From contig DASPOB010000013.1 of assembly GCA_035626235.1 (NCBI GenBank), positions 1 to 54,656 on the forward strand: a DNA stretch of 54,656 bases, given 5' to 3'. The stretch's first letter is position 1. Each line of letters opens with the position of its first letter. The notes beneath the pieces were generated by a model. The model worked only from the letters and a program-made list of their open reading frames with translations, was not told where the DNA came from and ran no database searches. Of the stretch, positions 1 through 8,000 are shown piece by piece. Both the position numbers and the translations under genes were made by a program. Origin of the DNA: DATFYP01 sp035626235. GTDB taxonomy: Archaea; Thermoproteota; Nitrososphaeria; Nitrososphaerales; Gagatemarchaeaceae.

Positions 1-578
1 AGGCCACCGCTGAACGAATAGAAAACGGTGCTCGCGAAGTTCACGACGAAGAGTATGAGGATCTGTATGCTGTTGTAGGCATTGTTCGACTTTACCAGGC
101 CAGCGATGAGCAGCATAAGTGACCCGAAGAAGATTGAGCCAAGCGCTATGACAGCAAAAGCCGTCAGCGCCCCCCAGAGTGTTATCTGCAGCGAGCCGAT
201 TATGAGGAAAGCGCCCATGAGCATGACGAGGGCCCCGACCAAGCCGAAAAGTAATGAGGTGAACATGATTCCGAGGAGGTATTGGAGCCTGGTGAACGGC
301 CCGACTAGGAGTTGTGCGAGCATCCCCCAGCGCCTGTCGGCCCAGAGCATGCTTCCTCCGACCGTCCCCGCCATCAGGCACTGGACCGACATGATTCCTG
401 GCGTCAGGAAAGTCAGATAAGCTGCAGTCCCTCCAGGAAGGGGAATCATCGCACCGAAGCCAAAGCCGAAGAAGACCAAGTACATGGCAGGGAGCCCGAT
501 CAGGATAATCAGGGTGCCAGGGTCAACGTTCACCATGACGTTCCGGTACATCAGTTTCACGATGCCGGGGACCTCCAC
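1..578 (-). CDS. ABC-2 type transporter permease (partial, 3' end outside window)
   Basis: This is the membrane subunit of an ABC exporter. Reading the minus strand from a GTG at 578 gives an uninterrupted hydrophobic protein of about 192 residues that runs off the left edge. It shows the ABC-2 pattern: a short N-terminal amphipathic stretch, a first membrane segment (LIILIGLPAMYLVFFGFGFG), an extracellular part with GIMSVQCLMAG, then several more membrane segments. It begins two bases after the stop of the ATPase gene upstream on the same strand, so the two form an operon and probably one transporter. The start is uncertain: GTG 578 is almost on top of the ATPase stop, GTG 560 lies ten bases after a GGAGGT, and ATG 551 is also in frame. 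The substrate cannot be told; drug, lipid or polysaccharide export are all possible. Confidence 0.8.
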   Translation of the reverse strand, partial: MEVPGIVKLMYRNVMVNVDPGTLIILIGLPAMYLVFFGFGFGAMIPLPGGTAAYLTFLTPGIMSVQCLMAGTVGGSMLWADRRWGMLAQLLVGPFTRLQYLLGIMFTSLLFGLVGALVMLMGAFLIIGSLQITLWGALTAFAVIALGSIFFGSLMLLIAGLVKSNNAYNSIQILILFVVNFASTVFYSFSGG

Positions 579-579
579 T

Positions 580-1536
580 TCACCCCTGCTCCTTCTTTGT
601 CACCGAGCCGATGAACACGTCCTCCAAGGTGTTCTTCCTGACGTTCAGCCAGTCCATCTGGACACCCTTCGCCTGTGACAGCTCGATTATCCGTTGAATA
701 ACCTCCTTCGGGTCGTCGGTCAGGATGACCGCCGAGTTTCCGTCGGCCTTGACGTCGCTTCCAACGAGTCCCGCTCTCAGGCTGTCGTAGAACGCCGCCG
801 CGTCTCCGCCTGAAAGGGTGACTTCTACCGTCTTCTTGCCCCGGTACAGCCGCTTCAGGTTCTCGACCGTGTCCATCGCCAGGATCTTACCCTCGTCTAT
901 GACCGCAACTCTGTCGCAGACGTAGTCCGCCTCCTCGAGATTGTGGGTCGTGAAGACGACCGTGAGCCCCCGATGCGCCTGCACCTTCACCGAATCCAGG
1001 AGCTCCCTCCTCATGATTACGTCCAACCCCGTCGTCGGCTCGTCCAGGAACAGGATATCCATGTCATGCATCATCTCGCGGGCGACCTGAACCCTCCTCT
1101 TCTGTCCACCGGACAGGTCGAAGGCACGCTGTCTCCTCACCTCCTGCAGGCCGAAGGCCTTGATGAGCTCCTCCCGGCGTTGCATCCTCACTTTCCTCGG
1201 GACCCCCCACAGGACACCGTAGATGTTGAAGTTCCCTTCGACCGTTGCGAAGTCGAAGGATTCGCCCTGCTGGACGACCCCTATTCTTCTCCTGATATCC
1301 TGCCCGTGATGGAGTGGGTCCAATCCGAGGATTCTCAACGTCCCGGAGGTGGGGGTGATCAGGGTGGTAAGCGCCTTGATGAGGGTGGTCTTGCCAGCGC
1401 CGTTCTTCCCAAGGAGGCCGAAGACCTCCCCTTTACTCACTCCGAAGGTCACGCCGTCGAGGGCGAGGTGCTTCCCGTCATAGGTGTGCCTGAGATTCTC
1501 GACTGTTATGACCTGCCCGGCAATGCTCCTCTCCAT
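580..1536 (-). CDS. ABC transporter ATP-binding protein, DrrA/ABC-2 type
   Basis: This 318-residue cytoplasmic ATPase energises the permease encoded just downstream. Seen in the sequence: Walker A GKNGAGKTT near residue 43, a Q-loop (VVQQGE), the ABC signature LSGGQKRR near 142, Walker B ILFLDEPTTGLD near 161, and the switch histidine in FTTHNLEEAD. The roughly 100 residues after the nucleotide-binding domain (from about 215) match the C-terminal extension common in DrrA/NatA-type ATPases. The length is usual for the family. The ATG at 1536 is the only start ahead of the first beta strand (VITVENLRH). Specificity cannot be assigned from this subunit. No regulator lies beside it. Confidence 0.93.
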   Translation of the reverse strand: MERSIAGQVITVENLRHTYDGKHLALDGVTFGVSKGEVFGLLGKNGAGKTTLIKALTTLITPTSGTLRILGLDPLHHGQDIRRRIGVVQQGESFDFATVEGNFNIYGVLWGVPRKVRMQRREELIKAFGLQEVRRQRAFDLSGGQKRRVQVAREMMHDMDILFLDEPTTGLDVIMRRELLDSVKVQAHRGLTVVFTTHNLEEADYVCDRVAVIDEGKILAMDTVENLKRLYRGKKTVEVTLSGGDAAAFYDSLRAGLVGSDVKADGNSAVILTDDPKEVIQRIIELSQAKGVQMDWLNVRKNTLEDVFIGSVTKKEQG

Positions 1537-1619
1537 CGGTAAAGTTGGCGCCGAGCCGGGGGGGCTTGTAAACCCACCCGCAGCCCTCCCGGCCTCGGGT
1601 CTCCAAGAAAGGCGGGTAA

Positions 1620-1733
1620 TCAGCGGCTAACCCAGCCTTTCCAGTCCCCATCTCTGGCCCCGTGAACCTTGATTATGTGTGACTTCAGCTCGTCTTCGGT
1701 TTCGCAGGTGAAGCCACAGTAGCACTTCGCCAA
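1620..1733 (-). CDS. Very small zinc-finger-like protein (37 aa)
   Basis: A short minus-strand frame starting at TTG 1733 and ending at TGA 1620 encodes 37 residues. It contains CYCGFTC followed, after a nine-residue helix-like spacer (ETEDELKSH), by HIIKVHG. That is two to three cysteines and two histidines spaced much like a single C2H2 finger, then a tail rich in Gly, Asp and Trp. Tiny one-finger proteins are widespread in archaea, and their roles are mostly unknown. The frame stays open further upstream but has no ATG or GTG, so the TTG is a guess, and no convincing ribosome site or TATA box was found. It lies alone between the ABC operon and the isochorismatase-like gene. The zinc ligands are the only support. 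Confidence 0.4.
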   Translation of the reverse strand: MAKCYCGFTCETEDELKSHIIKVHGARDGDWKGWVSR

Positions 1734-1941
1734 GCCAAGACCACGCTTAGCGAGGGCCGTAATACTTCTTTGCGTCTTCGCCCCTGGAATCCAGCGGAAG
1801 GACAGAGGATTTCAGCCAAAATTCGCGACTCAGGCGTGGTGTTGAGGCGACGCATGAGTGATACCAATGCTCTCGGAGCCTTTCCTTCATTGTCGGACGC
1901 CCCGACGAAGCCTGTGATAGAAGTGCAGAACCGAGCGTGGT

Positions 1942-2538
1942 CTAGCGGGATTGCTTGATGGCCGAAAGCACTGCTTCCGTGGATTTCACGTCGAACATCC
2001 TCCTCATCAGCCAGAGCGCCTTGTCGTTTGCCTCCCTGTCCGAACTCCCGACAGCGTCTTCTACTATGACGGGAAGGTATCCGAGGTAAGAGGCGTTCCT
2101 CGCCGTCCCCTCTATCCCTGCTTCGGTACTGACCCCCGTGAGCACAAGCGTGTCGATGCCCCGGTTGCGTAGCATCTGGTCCAGCATCGTACCGAAGAAG
2201 AAGCTCGCTGTATGCTTCCTCAGAACGAGATCCTCACTGGACGGAAGAAGTTCCTCGACTATCTCCCATTCCTTGGAACCCTCACGCATGAACCCTACCT
2301 TTGGGTCAAGGCCCCTGCGCTTGAGCGAGGCGATGCTCGTCGAGCTCATGTATTCATAGGGAAGCCCGGTGTGCTGGCTGTAAACCACAGGGGTTCCCGC
2401 CGCGTGGAAAGCCTCCCTCAACGTCTTGATTTTCGGGACGATTTCGTTCAGATTGAACGCGCGGTTCGCGATTCCGTGCTGCATGTCCCAGATGACTAGG
2501 GCTGGCTTTGAAAGTCCTGAAGTGGGATTCTGGCCCAT
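1942..2538 (-). CDS. Isochorismatase-fold hydrolase lacking the usual nucleophilic cysteine
   Basis: This 198-residue cytoplasmic protein has the isochorismatase-like fold. The first strand carries the catalytic aspartate (VIWDMQ, about residue 18), and the conserved lysine is in VLRKHTASFF (about residue 107). At the place where amidase and nicotinamidase members have cysteine, usually within a T-x-x-C-V-x-x-T pattern, this protein reads TEAGIEGTARNA, so glycine stands at the cysteine position. True isochorismatases such as the EntB N-domain and PhzD also lack the cysteine and hydrolyse a vinyl ether. That activity is therefore as likely as amide hydrolysis, or the protein may be inactive as an amidase. 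It is transcribed alone, with two hairpin-forming repeats just before the start. No siderophore or phenazine genes are nearby. Confidence 0.85.
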   Translation of the reverse strand: MGQNPTSGLSKPALVIWDMQHGIANRAFNLNEIVPKIKTLREAFHAAGTPVVYSQHTGLPYEYMSSTSIASLKRRGLDPKVGFMREGSKEWEIVEELLPSSEDLVLRKHTASFFFGTMLDQMLRNRGIDTLVLTGVSTEAGIEGTARNASYLGYLPVIVEDAVGSSDREANDKALWLMRRMFDVKSTEAVLSAIKQSR

Positions 2539-2570
2539 GGCTTCGGGATTCGGTGATGCGGTCTGTAAAG

Positions 2571-2616
2571 CCTCCGTATGCGGAGGACTTGGAACAAGGG
2601 CCGGATTGACCGGCCC
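2571..2616. repeat. Two adjacent hairpin-forming inverted repeats upstream of the isochorismatase-like gene
   Basis: Two inverted repeats lie side by side. CCTCCG/CGGAGG spans 2571-2586 with a four-base loop, and GGGCCGG/CCGGCCC spans 2598-2616 with a five-base loop. They sit 33-78 bases before the ATG of the minus-strand isochorismatase-fold gene, in its likely leader or promoter. They could be an RNA structure that controls translation, or operators. Nothing else marks the region. Confidence 0.4.
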
Positions 2617-2716
2617 GGAGACTCCCTGGATGCGGCTTCTTAGCTAATTTCTGAACCCAATCGAAGCCCGTGGTAGGATTAAACGGCGAATCGTGTTTAG
2701 ATAGGCCGCTTAGGGC

Positions 2717-2722
2717 TATATA
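2717..2722 (+). promoter_or_regulatory. TATA box for the small membrane protein at 2747
   Basis: TATATA centred 27 bases before the ATG at 2747. At the usual archaeal TATA-to-start spacing the transcript would begin one to three bases before the ATG and be effectively leaderless. Confidence 0.6.
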
Positions 2723-2746
2723 CCAACGATACAGAAGCAAAGGAGC

Positions 2747-2968
2747 ATGAAGATAGGAATCTGGGTCACGATAATCGGAATCCTAGGAATCATAGTCGGC
2801 GGGGGGATGTACGAAGCCGGCTACCACCGCACCATCGGATTGATCGGAGCCATACTCGGCCTAGTCTTGCTCGTCATAGGAGTCGCCTGGTGGACCTGGA
2901 AAGACAGAGCCGCCACCAAGAAGGCTGCCACTGAACCAGTGCAGCCAACTCAGCCCACGAAGCCATAG
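2747..2968 (+). CDS. Small two-span membrane protein
   Basis: This 73-residue protein has two predicted membrane helices, residues 3-24 (rich in Ile and Gly, with a GGG turn) and about 31-51 (ending VAWWTW). A short hydrophilic C-terminal tail follows with a Pro/Thr/Gln repeat. The family was not recognised. Its own TATA box and near-leaderless start, ordinary codon use and clean start and stop support it as a real gene. Small two-span proteins of this kind are common in archaeal membranes and have no assigned function. Confidence 0.7.
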   Translation: MKIGIWVTIIGILGIIVGGGMYEAGYHRTIGLIGAILGLVLLVIGVAWWTWKDRAATKKAATEPVQPTQPTKP

Positions 2969-3266
2969 TTATCTCCAAAGGAACAGCCTGCGCGTTGGGG
3001 GAATACCGAAGCGCACACTTAGTCCAGCAGGGACCGTAGAATATGCGATCGTAGCAAGATCGAGTCCCGGTTGATACAGAGGGCGGGAGCTGCCGTCCGC
3101 TAGAGAAAAGGGTCGCATCCTTCAGTCCCTTCGAGGGACCGGCGACGGCCTTCTATCTCTTTCGAAGTGGCGAGACTGAATCCGAGAACGTACGGAAGGA
3201 CCACCCAAACGCGTAAGAAAGAACTCGACTCACCAGGGTAGCGGACCTGTCCGAAATGGAGGTGAG
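2969..3266. other. Gene-free stretch with strong inverted repeats; possible structured RNA
   Basis: No convincing gene in about 300 bases. A hairpin GTCCC-TTCGA-GGGAC lies at 3125-3139. It is enclosed by GCCGTC (3092-3097) and GACGGC (3144-3149), which can pair as an outer helix. A competing pair, TTCAGTC (3121-3127) with GACTGAA (3174-3180), overlaps the inner hairpin. Nested and mutually exclusive helices fit a structured RNA or leader of the next gene, but no known RNA family was recognised. No tRNA fits. Confidence 0.3.
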
Positions 3267-3272
3267 TTGAAT

Positions 3273-3647
3273 TTGAGTGAAGATGCTACGTCGGCCCAAA
3301 CTGACCAGATGCGAATCAAGTACGGCTACTACATTGTGATTGCAGGCTTCCTTCTCGTCGGCCTCGCCTTTGCTGCCTCACTCCTGAAATTCACCATGGC
3401 CGCAGATGTGTCATCGGTGTTCGGCCTGATAACCGGTGTCGTCGGCACCCTCGTTGGTGCCTTCTTTGGAGTGCAGGTCGGGTCCCAGGGCAAGGAGAGC
3501 GCAGCAAATGCCCAAAAGAAGGCTGAGAACGCCCAACATAGGGCTGAGAAGTATGTCAGCCATCTGGCAGCAATAGGGGGCGAAAAAGCGAAGGGCGAGC
3601 TCGAAAGGCTGGACAAGCTGGATAACAAGACCCTAGGCATCGCGTGA
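3273..3647 (+). CDS. Membrane protein with two N-terminal helices and a cytoplasmic coiled coil
   Basis: The product is about 124 residues. Two hydrophobic helices (IVIAGFLLVGLAFAASLL and VFGLITGVVGTLVGAFFGVQ) are followed by an alanine/lysine/glutamate-rich stretch (AANAQKKAENAQHRAEKY) that looks like a coiled coil, then a short charged tail. TTG codons stand at 3267 and 3273. The second is preferred because a strong GGAGGTGA (3258-3265) lies seven bases before it, against one base for the first. The family was not recognised. It might anchor or oligomerise a partner at the membrane; that is inference only. Confidence 0.65.
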   Translation: MSEDATSAQTDQMRIKYGYYIVIAGFLLVGLAFAASLLKFTMAADVSSVFGLITGVVGTLVGAFFGVQVGSQGKESAANAQKKAENAQHRAEKYVSHLAAIGGEKAKGELERLDKLDNKTLGIA

Positions 3648-3751
3648 GACGTACGCGGGAAGGCTGGTGGGCGCAGTCCGTCGCGGGCACCGGCGAGGAC
3701 ACCATTCCGCGACCAATGGTTAGATAGCCCACGCAGCCCGCAGCTGACGAG

Positions 3752-4531
3752 TTGCAGTCCTTCTGGAGGGCCCTCTGGAGGCGGGAAGAAGAGTTCTTGT
3801 CTTCGGCCGTGCCCGAATACCGCCACGGTGCGTCCCTGGTCAGCGTATCCGCCCTGGCGGGGCAATTCTACTGCGAGTACAAGGCCGAGAACGAGTTCGT
3901 CCTTGGGGAAATCTCGACTGAGGCTAAGGCCAAGGGCACAGAGCTACACGACGAACTCATACCAGAGGTCGAGGTCACAGCGACAGACTTCGCCAGATTG
4001 GTCAGCGGAAGGAAGCCGAGTTACGCAGTGCTCAGAGTGTGGGGATCAGTCGGCGGCCTCAGGCTGGTTGGAATACCCGACCACATCGTCTGGTCAACGG
4101 GAAAGCCTCTCTGGCTGGTGGAACTCAAGACCACGAAGGGCGACCCCAATCCCCTCTGGGAGGACCAGGAGAATCAAGCCAGGGTCTACGGCCTGCTTCT
4201 GGACTTGATGGGGTTCGACTGCTCCAGGCTCAACCTGGCGGTGGTGCGAGTCAGAGCGCAGGACTTGCCCGACGATGAAAAGAGACGCTGGACCTCGGAG
4301 GTGTCGGACGCTCTGCTGTCGGGGAAGACGAAAGAACTGGAGTTGAAAAAAGGCGGATTGATGAAGATACACACCTTCACTCACAACAGAGAAACTGGCG
4401 CGGCGGCGGTGATGGCCAAGGCTGGATACTGGACCGGCGAGCGGGAACCAACCTCGAGCACGAGCATCGGGAAGTGCAGGGCCTGCGAATTCAAATCCGT
4501 CTGCCCCAAGTCTCTCGTAGGACCGGGGTGA
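3752..4531 (+). CDS. Cas4/RecB-like PD-(D/E)XK nuclease with C-terminal cysteine cluster
   Basis: This 259-residue DNA nuclease-like protein has motifs of the RecB/Cas4/Dna2-type PD-(D/E)XK fold in order: GTELHDEL (histidine motif, about residue 66), GIPDH (the aspartate, about 111), VELKTTKG (the E-x-K, about 126), and a QARVY helix. One cysteine near the N-terminus (FYCEY) and CRACEFKSVC at the C-terminus are placed like the four ligands of the iron-sulphur cluster in Cas4 and AddB. The TTG start lies about 29 bases after a TTAGATAG TATA-like element, which fits a leaderless message. No cas1, cas2 or repeats occur in the window, so it is probably a stand-alone Cas4-like nuclease of DNA repair. 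It is three bases upstream of the GIY-YIG-like gene and shares its operon. Confidence 0.82.
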   Translation: MQSFWRALWRREEEFLSSAVPEYRHGASLVSVSALAGQFYCEYKAENEFVLGEISTEAKAKGTELHDELIPEVEVTATDFARLVSGRKPSYAVLRVWGSVGGLRLVGIPDHIVWSTGKPLWLVELKTTKGDPNPLWEDQENQARVYGLLLDLMGFDCSRLNLAVVRVRAQDLPDDEKRRWTSEVSDALLSGKTKELELKKGGLMKIHTFTHNRETGAAAVMAKAGYWTGEREPTSSTSIGKCRACEFKSVCPKSLVGPG

Positions 4532-4534
4532 AAA

Positions 4535-4987
4535 ATGACGGGCGAAGTCAAAGACTCGGGATCCTACCAGCTGGTCATCAGACTCGCCGAGGAACGAACC
4601 ATGGTCATTGGCAGACGTGGAAGGTTCGCCTTTCCCCCCGGTTACTACGTCTACACCGGAAGGGCCGTGCGTGGGCTTGAGTCGAGGATTGCGAGGCATC
4701 TGAGGAGGAATAAGAAGATGAGGTGGCATATCGACTACCTCCTCAGGCACGGAAGTGCCATTGAGGTCAGACGGTACCTGGGCGACCTATCCGAATGCTC
4801 CCTCAGCCGAACAGTCGAAGCCCTCCCTGGAAGCAGGGTTGTGGTTCGGATGTTTGGCTCTTCTGACTGTAGGTGCTCTGCCCACCTCTTTCACTTCCGG
4901 CAGAACCCTTCAAGAGAGCTCGATGACTTGTACCCGCATTGCCAATCATCAGAGCTTGGTCCGAGACGAAGCGTCAGGGAAACTTGA
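4535..4987 (+). CDS. DUF123/Uri-type GIY-YIG nuclease-like protein
   Basis: This 150-residue protein of the DUF123 group is related to GIY-YIG endonucleases. Seen: the degenerate GIY-YIG strands GYYVYTGRA, the helix SRIARHLR, the conserved KKMRWHIDYLL, and the family C-terminal signature FGSSDCRCSAHLFHF, whose cysteines and histidine suggest a metal site. The last 25 residues are variable. It starts three bases after the stop of the Cas4-like nuclease, so the pair is translated from one message and may act on the same DNA substrate. DUF123 proteins are common in archaea and their biological substrate is not settled. Confidence 0.85.
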   Translation: MTGEVKDSGSYQLVIRLAEERTMVIGRRGRFAFPPGYYVYTGRAVRGLESRIARHLRRNKKMRWHIDYLLRHGSAIEVRRYLGDLSECSLSRTVEALPGSRVVVRMFGSSDCRCSAHLFHFRQNPSRELDDLYPHCQSSELGPRRSVRET

Positions 4988-5003
4988 ACGTGCGCCCGCG
5001 TGT

Positions 5004-8000
5004 TCAGGGTTCGTTGGGCTCGGACCGCTTCTTACGAAGTGCCACCATGCTGACCACGACCGCCACCGCGGCGACGGCGCCTAAGAAGTAGGAGACGTAC
5101 GTGAACCTCTCCTCCGACTCGTTGGCCTGGTTCAGGCGTGATGACAGTGAACCAATGCTGGAGTTCAATCGTGAGACAAGTGATGTGATATTGGCGTTCA
5201 GTTGCCTCAGCTGCCCCGAGAGGAAAGCCATGTGGGCATCGGTGCTGAATGACGTCGTTAGCGTCGACGAGATTCCGTCTCCTTGAGTTACGGTCACTAG
5301 CAGCGTATGAACGCCGTCCGAAAGTTTCGCGGTGTCGAGGGCGTAGATGTATGGCGCGTTACTGGGAGGAAATGCTTGCAGCGCCATCCCGTCAACGGAG
5401 AACGCCACTGATGAAATCTGCTCGCCCCCCACGGAGGCGCTGATGTTCAGCGTACCGTTGTACGCAGAAGCTCCTGCGGGTTGCTGGACTTCGATTGTTG
5501 GCAGAGGCGGCGAGATCGACTGGTATGAAGATGCCGCGAGTGAAACGTTGGAACCGCTCAGCGCCAGAGAGCCAACGCTGGAATCAGCGAGGCGAAGCTC
5601 GCTGTCCGAGGCAGAAATCGCGCCGCCGGACACGCTGATTAGATTGAGATCCGTGTCGCTGGCGTTCAGTGTACCCGATATCGAAGAGTCGCTAATCGTG
5701 ACGGCACCTCCACGAATCGCGTTCGAGCCCAGGAAGACGTCGTTAGAAAGCGCCGCAGAGGTCGTTATAGTGTCGCCGCTGAACGCCAGCCCTGACGTTT
5801 GCTGTAGGGAGCTGACCGTCTGGTTGGCCACTAGAGTGTAAGGCTGGATGAAGAAAGCCTGTTGCGTGTTGACGTTCGTGTCGGTCGGAACTCCATCATA
5901 GGAGTGGCCGGTCACGAACACGTCGTAGGGCCCGGAATAGTACAAGGCATAACCAGTAATTGGTGCCAAGGTGGCGTTGTTGTAAGGAGAGGGGGCGGTG
6001 AAGTTTCCGACCCACCTATCAATTGCTGGACTGTAGCTTAGTTGGATGAGGTACCCCGACTGGAACTCTACGTTGTTGACCTCAGTGTAGAGCTTCGACA
6101 CGAGCTGCGGGTAAACAAATGCGCTGTATTCGCCGAACCGCGTCTCTGTCCCGTTTGAGTAGTGTATGTCTGCTGTTATGTGCGCACGTTGTCCTTCATA
6201 AAGCGTGGGAGGAGAGACGGCGATCCTTGGAATGCTGGCCGGCCCCGTCACCAAGACCTGGGCGAAGAATGAGCCATTGATGCCATTCACTCCGAAGTCC
6301 GTCTGAAGGGTTACCGCGGTATAGCTCGCGTTCAGAAGTATCGTGTACAACCCGGGAACCGCGTCGGACGGCACCGTGAGCTCGCCGGTGTAGTTGATCC
6401 CCCCCGTGCACAGGACGACGTACTGGTCGCAGGGCTGCAGGACCACGTTCGTCCTCGTTACCGTCGCGCCGGCTGGGCTGACCAGCATGGCGCTCACATT
6501 CGAGCCTTCCTTGACGTCGAGTCCCAGCGTCTGGCCAGTCTCCAGCGAATAGACATTCTGGAGATTGTCGGGTGCCTCGGGGACCGCGAGGACCAGCAGT
6601 GACTGGCCTGGAGCGACCGCCCCTGGCTCGGCCGCGACCTGCGGAAAGACTTCCGTGGTCTGGAGGTAAATCCCGTTCTGGAACGGCAGGAAACCGTACG
6701 TGTCGCCCTGCAAGGTCAAGTCGGTGGGTCCAGTGGGGTAACTCTTGGTCAGGTTGGCGAAAGCGCCGCTCGAGACCGATGCAGACGGAGTCAGCTGTAG
6801 GGTGTCGACAGTGGTATAGCGGTTCTTCAGTATGCTGTAAGAGTTGACTTCCATTGCGATGCTCTCGGGTGGAGCGGGGTTCCCGTTGATATCGGCCGCT
6901 GTGACCGTTACGTTCAGCCCACCAACTGTAGTCCAAGGTTGAACGGGGGATGGCGAAAGGAACGTCGCCAGATAGCCCGCGAAGAACCGCGCGAGGCCAT
7001 TGCCGGACAGGCCGGCCGAGCTCCCCTGAACATTCAGGAAGGCAAGGCCCGACTGCTGCCCAATCGTCATCGTGGCGGTCCAGGCGCCGAGCGTGCTGTC
7101 GTACGACATAGGGGTCCCGTCGTAGGCGCCTCCCAGGGTTTCTACGCTCGCCGTGAAGTTGCCAGTGGTGACGCTGGCCGCCCCATTCATTATTGTGGCC
7201 TCGGCCTTCAGCGTTTGACCAGCCGTGAACTCATCGCTCTTCCCCGTCGCTTGGTTCTCCACGCTGACGGAGACGTTCAGACCTGGATGCAACCCGGTCG
7301 ACTTGTAGTACTGAGCTAGCTCGCCTATGTTCGGGGCGCCCCAGCCGCTGGCAAGGTTGTAGCCCTTGGACGGTACGAAGGGCACCGTGTAGCCGATTGG
7401 AGTGGGCACGAAGACCTTTTGCCTCTGTACAGGGTTGTTCCCAATCGAGTAGAGCGTTGGTGTTATGAGCCCCAGCTTGCCGCCGCTAGACTGGGCGACG
7501 AGGGTTAGGAGACCAGCCAGCAGCGGAGAAGATTCCGAGGTTCCCCCGACTCCGCCTAGCTCTCCCACGGCTACTATGTAGGTCGCTGGGTCTACGCCGG
7601 CCTGCAGCACAAGGTCCGGCTCCATCCTCCCATTCGGGTAAGACGCAGGAGTCGGCTCGTTCTTCTGATACCAGGGCTTGGGTTCGAGCATGCTCACCCC
7701 CCCGCCTCCGCCACCATAGTTCACCAAGTTCGGGACGAACGCAAGATTCGACCAGGTCGTCTGGGTGGACTGTTCCGTACCGTTCAGCTCGGTGTTGACG
7801 TAGGACTGGCTGCCGCCTACAGATGTCACGAAGGGGGAAGCGTCAGGATAATTCAGGTTGCCTAGCGGACCCGCGCTGTAGCCACTGCCCCCCGCGTCTC
7901 CTGATGAGACGAGGAAGGAGATTCCCTCGAGCGAGCCGAGCATGTACTGCTGGTCGGCCAAGTAGACGTCGAAGTACACCGCAGAAGGACCCACCTCCGA

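Noticed and set aside
1933..1950. GTGGTCTAGCGGG, resembling the D-arm of a tRNA
   Set aside because: It lies at the 3' end of the isochorismatase-like gene, and no anticodon arm, T-arm or acceptor stem fits around it.
3752..4531. The Cas4-like nuclease as part of a CRISPR-Cas locus
   Set aside because: No repeats, cas1, cas2 or effector genes anywhere in the window.
6196..6936. A 246-codon open frame on minus inside the S53 gene
   Set aside because: A GC-rich shadow frame with arginine/glycine-rich, domain-free translation.
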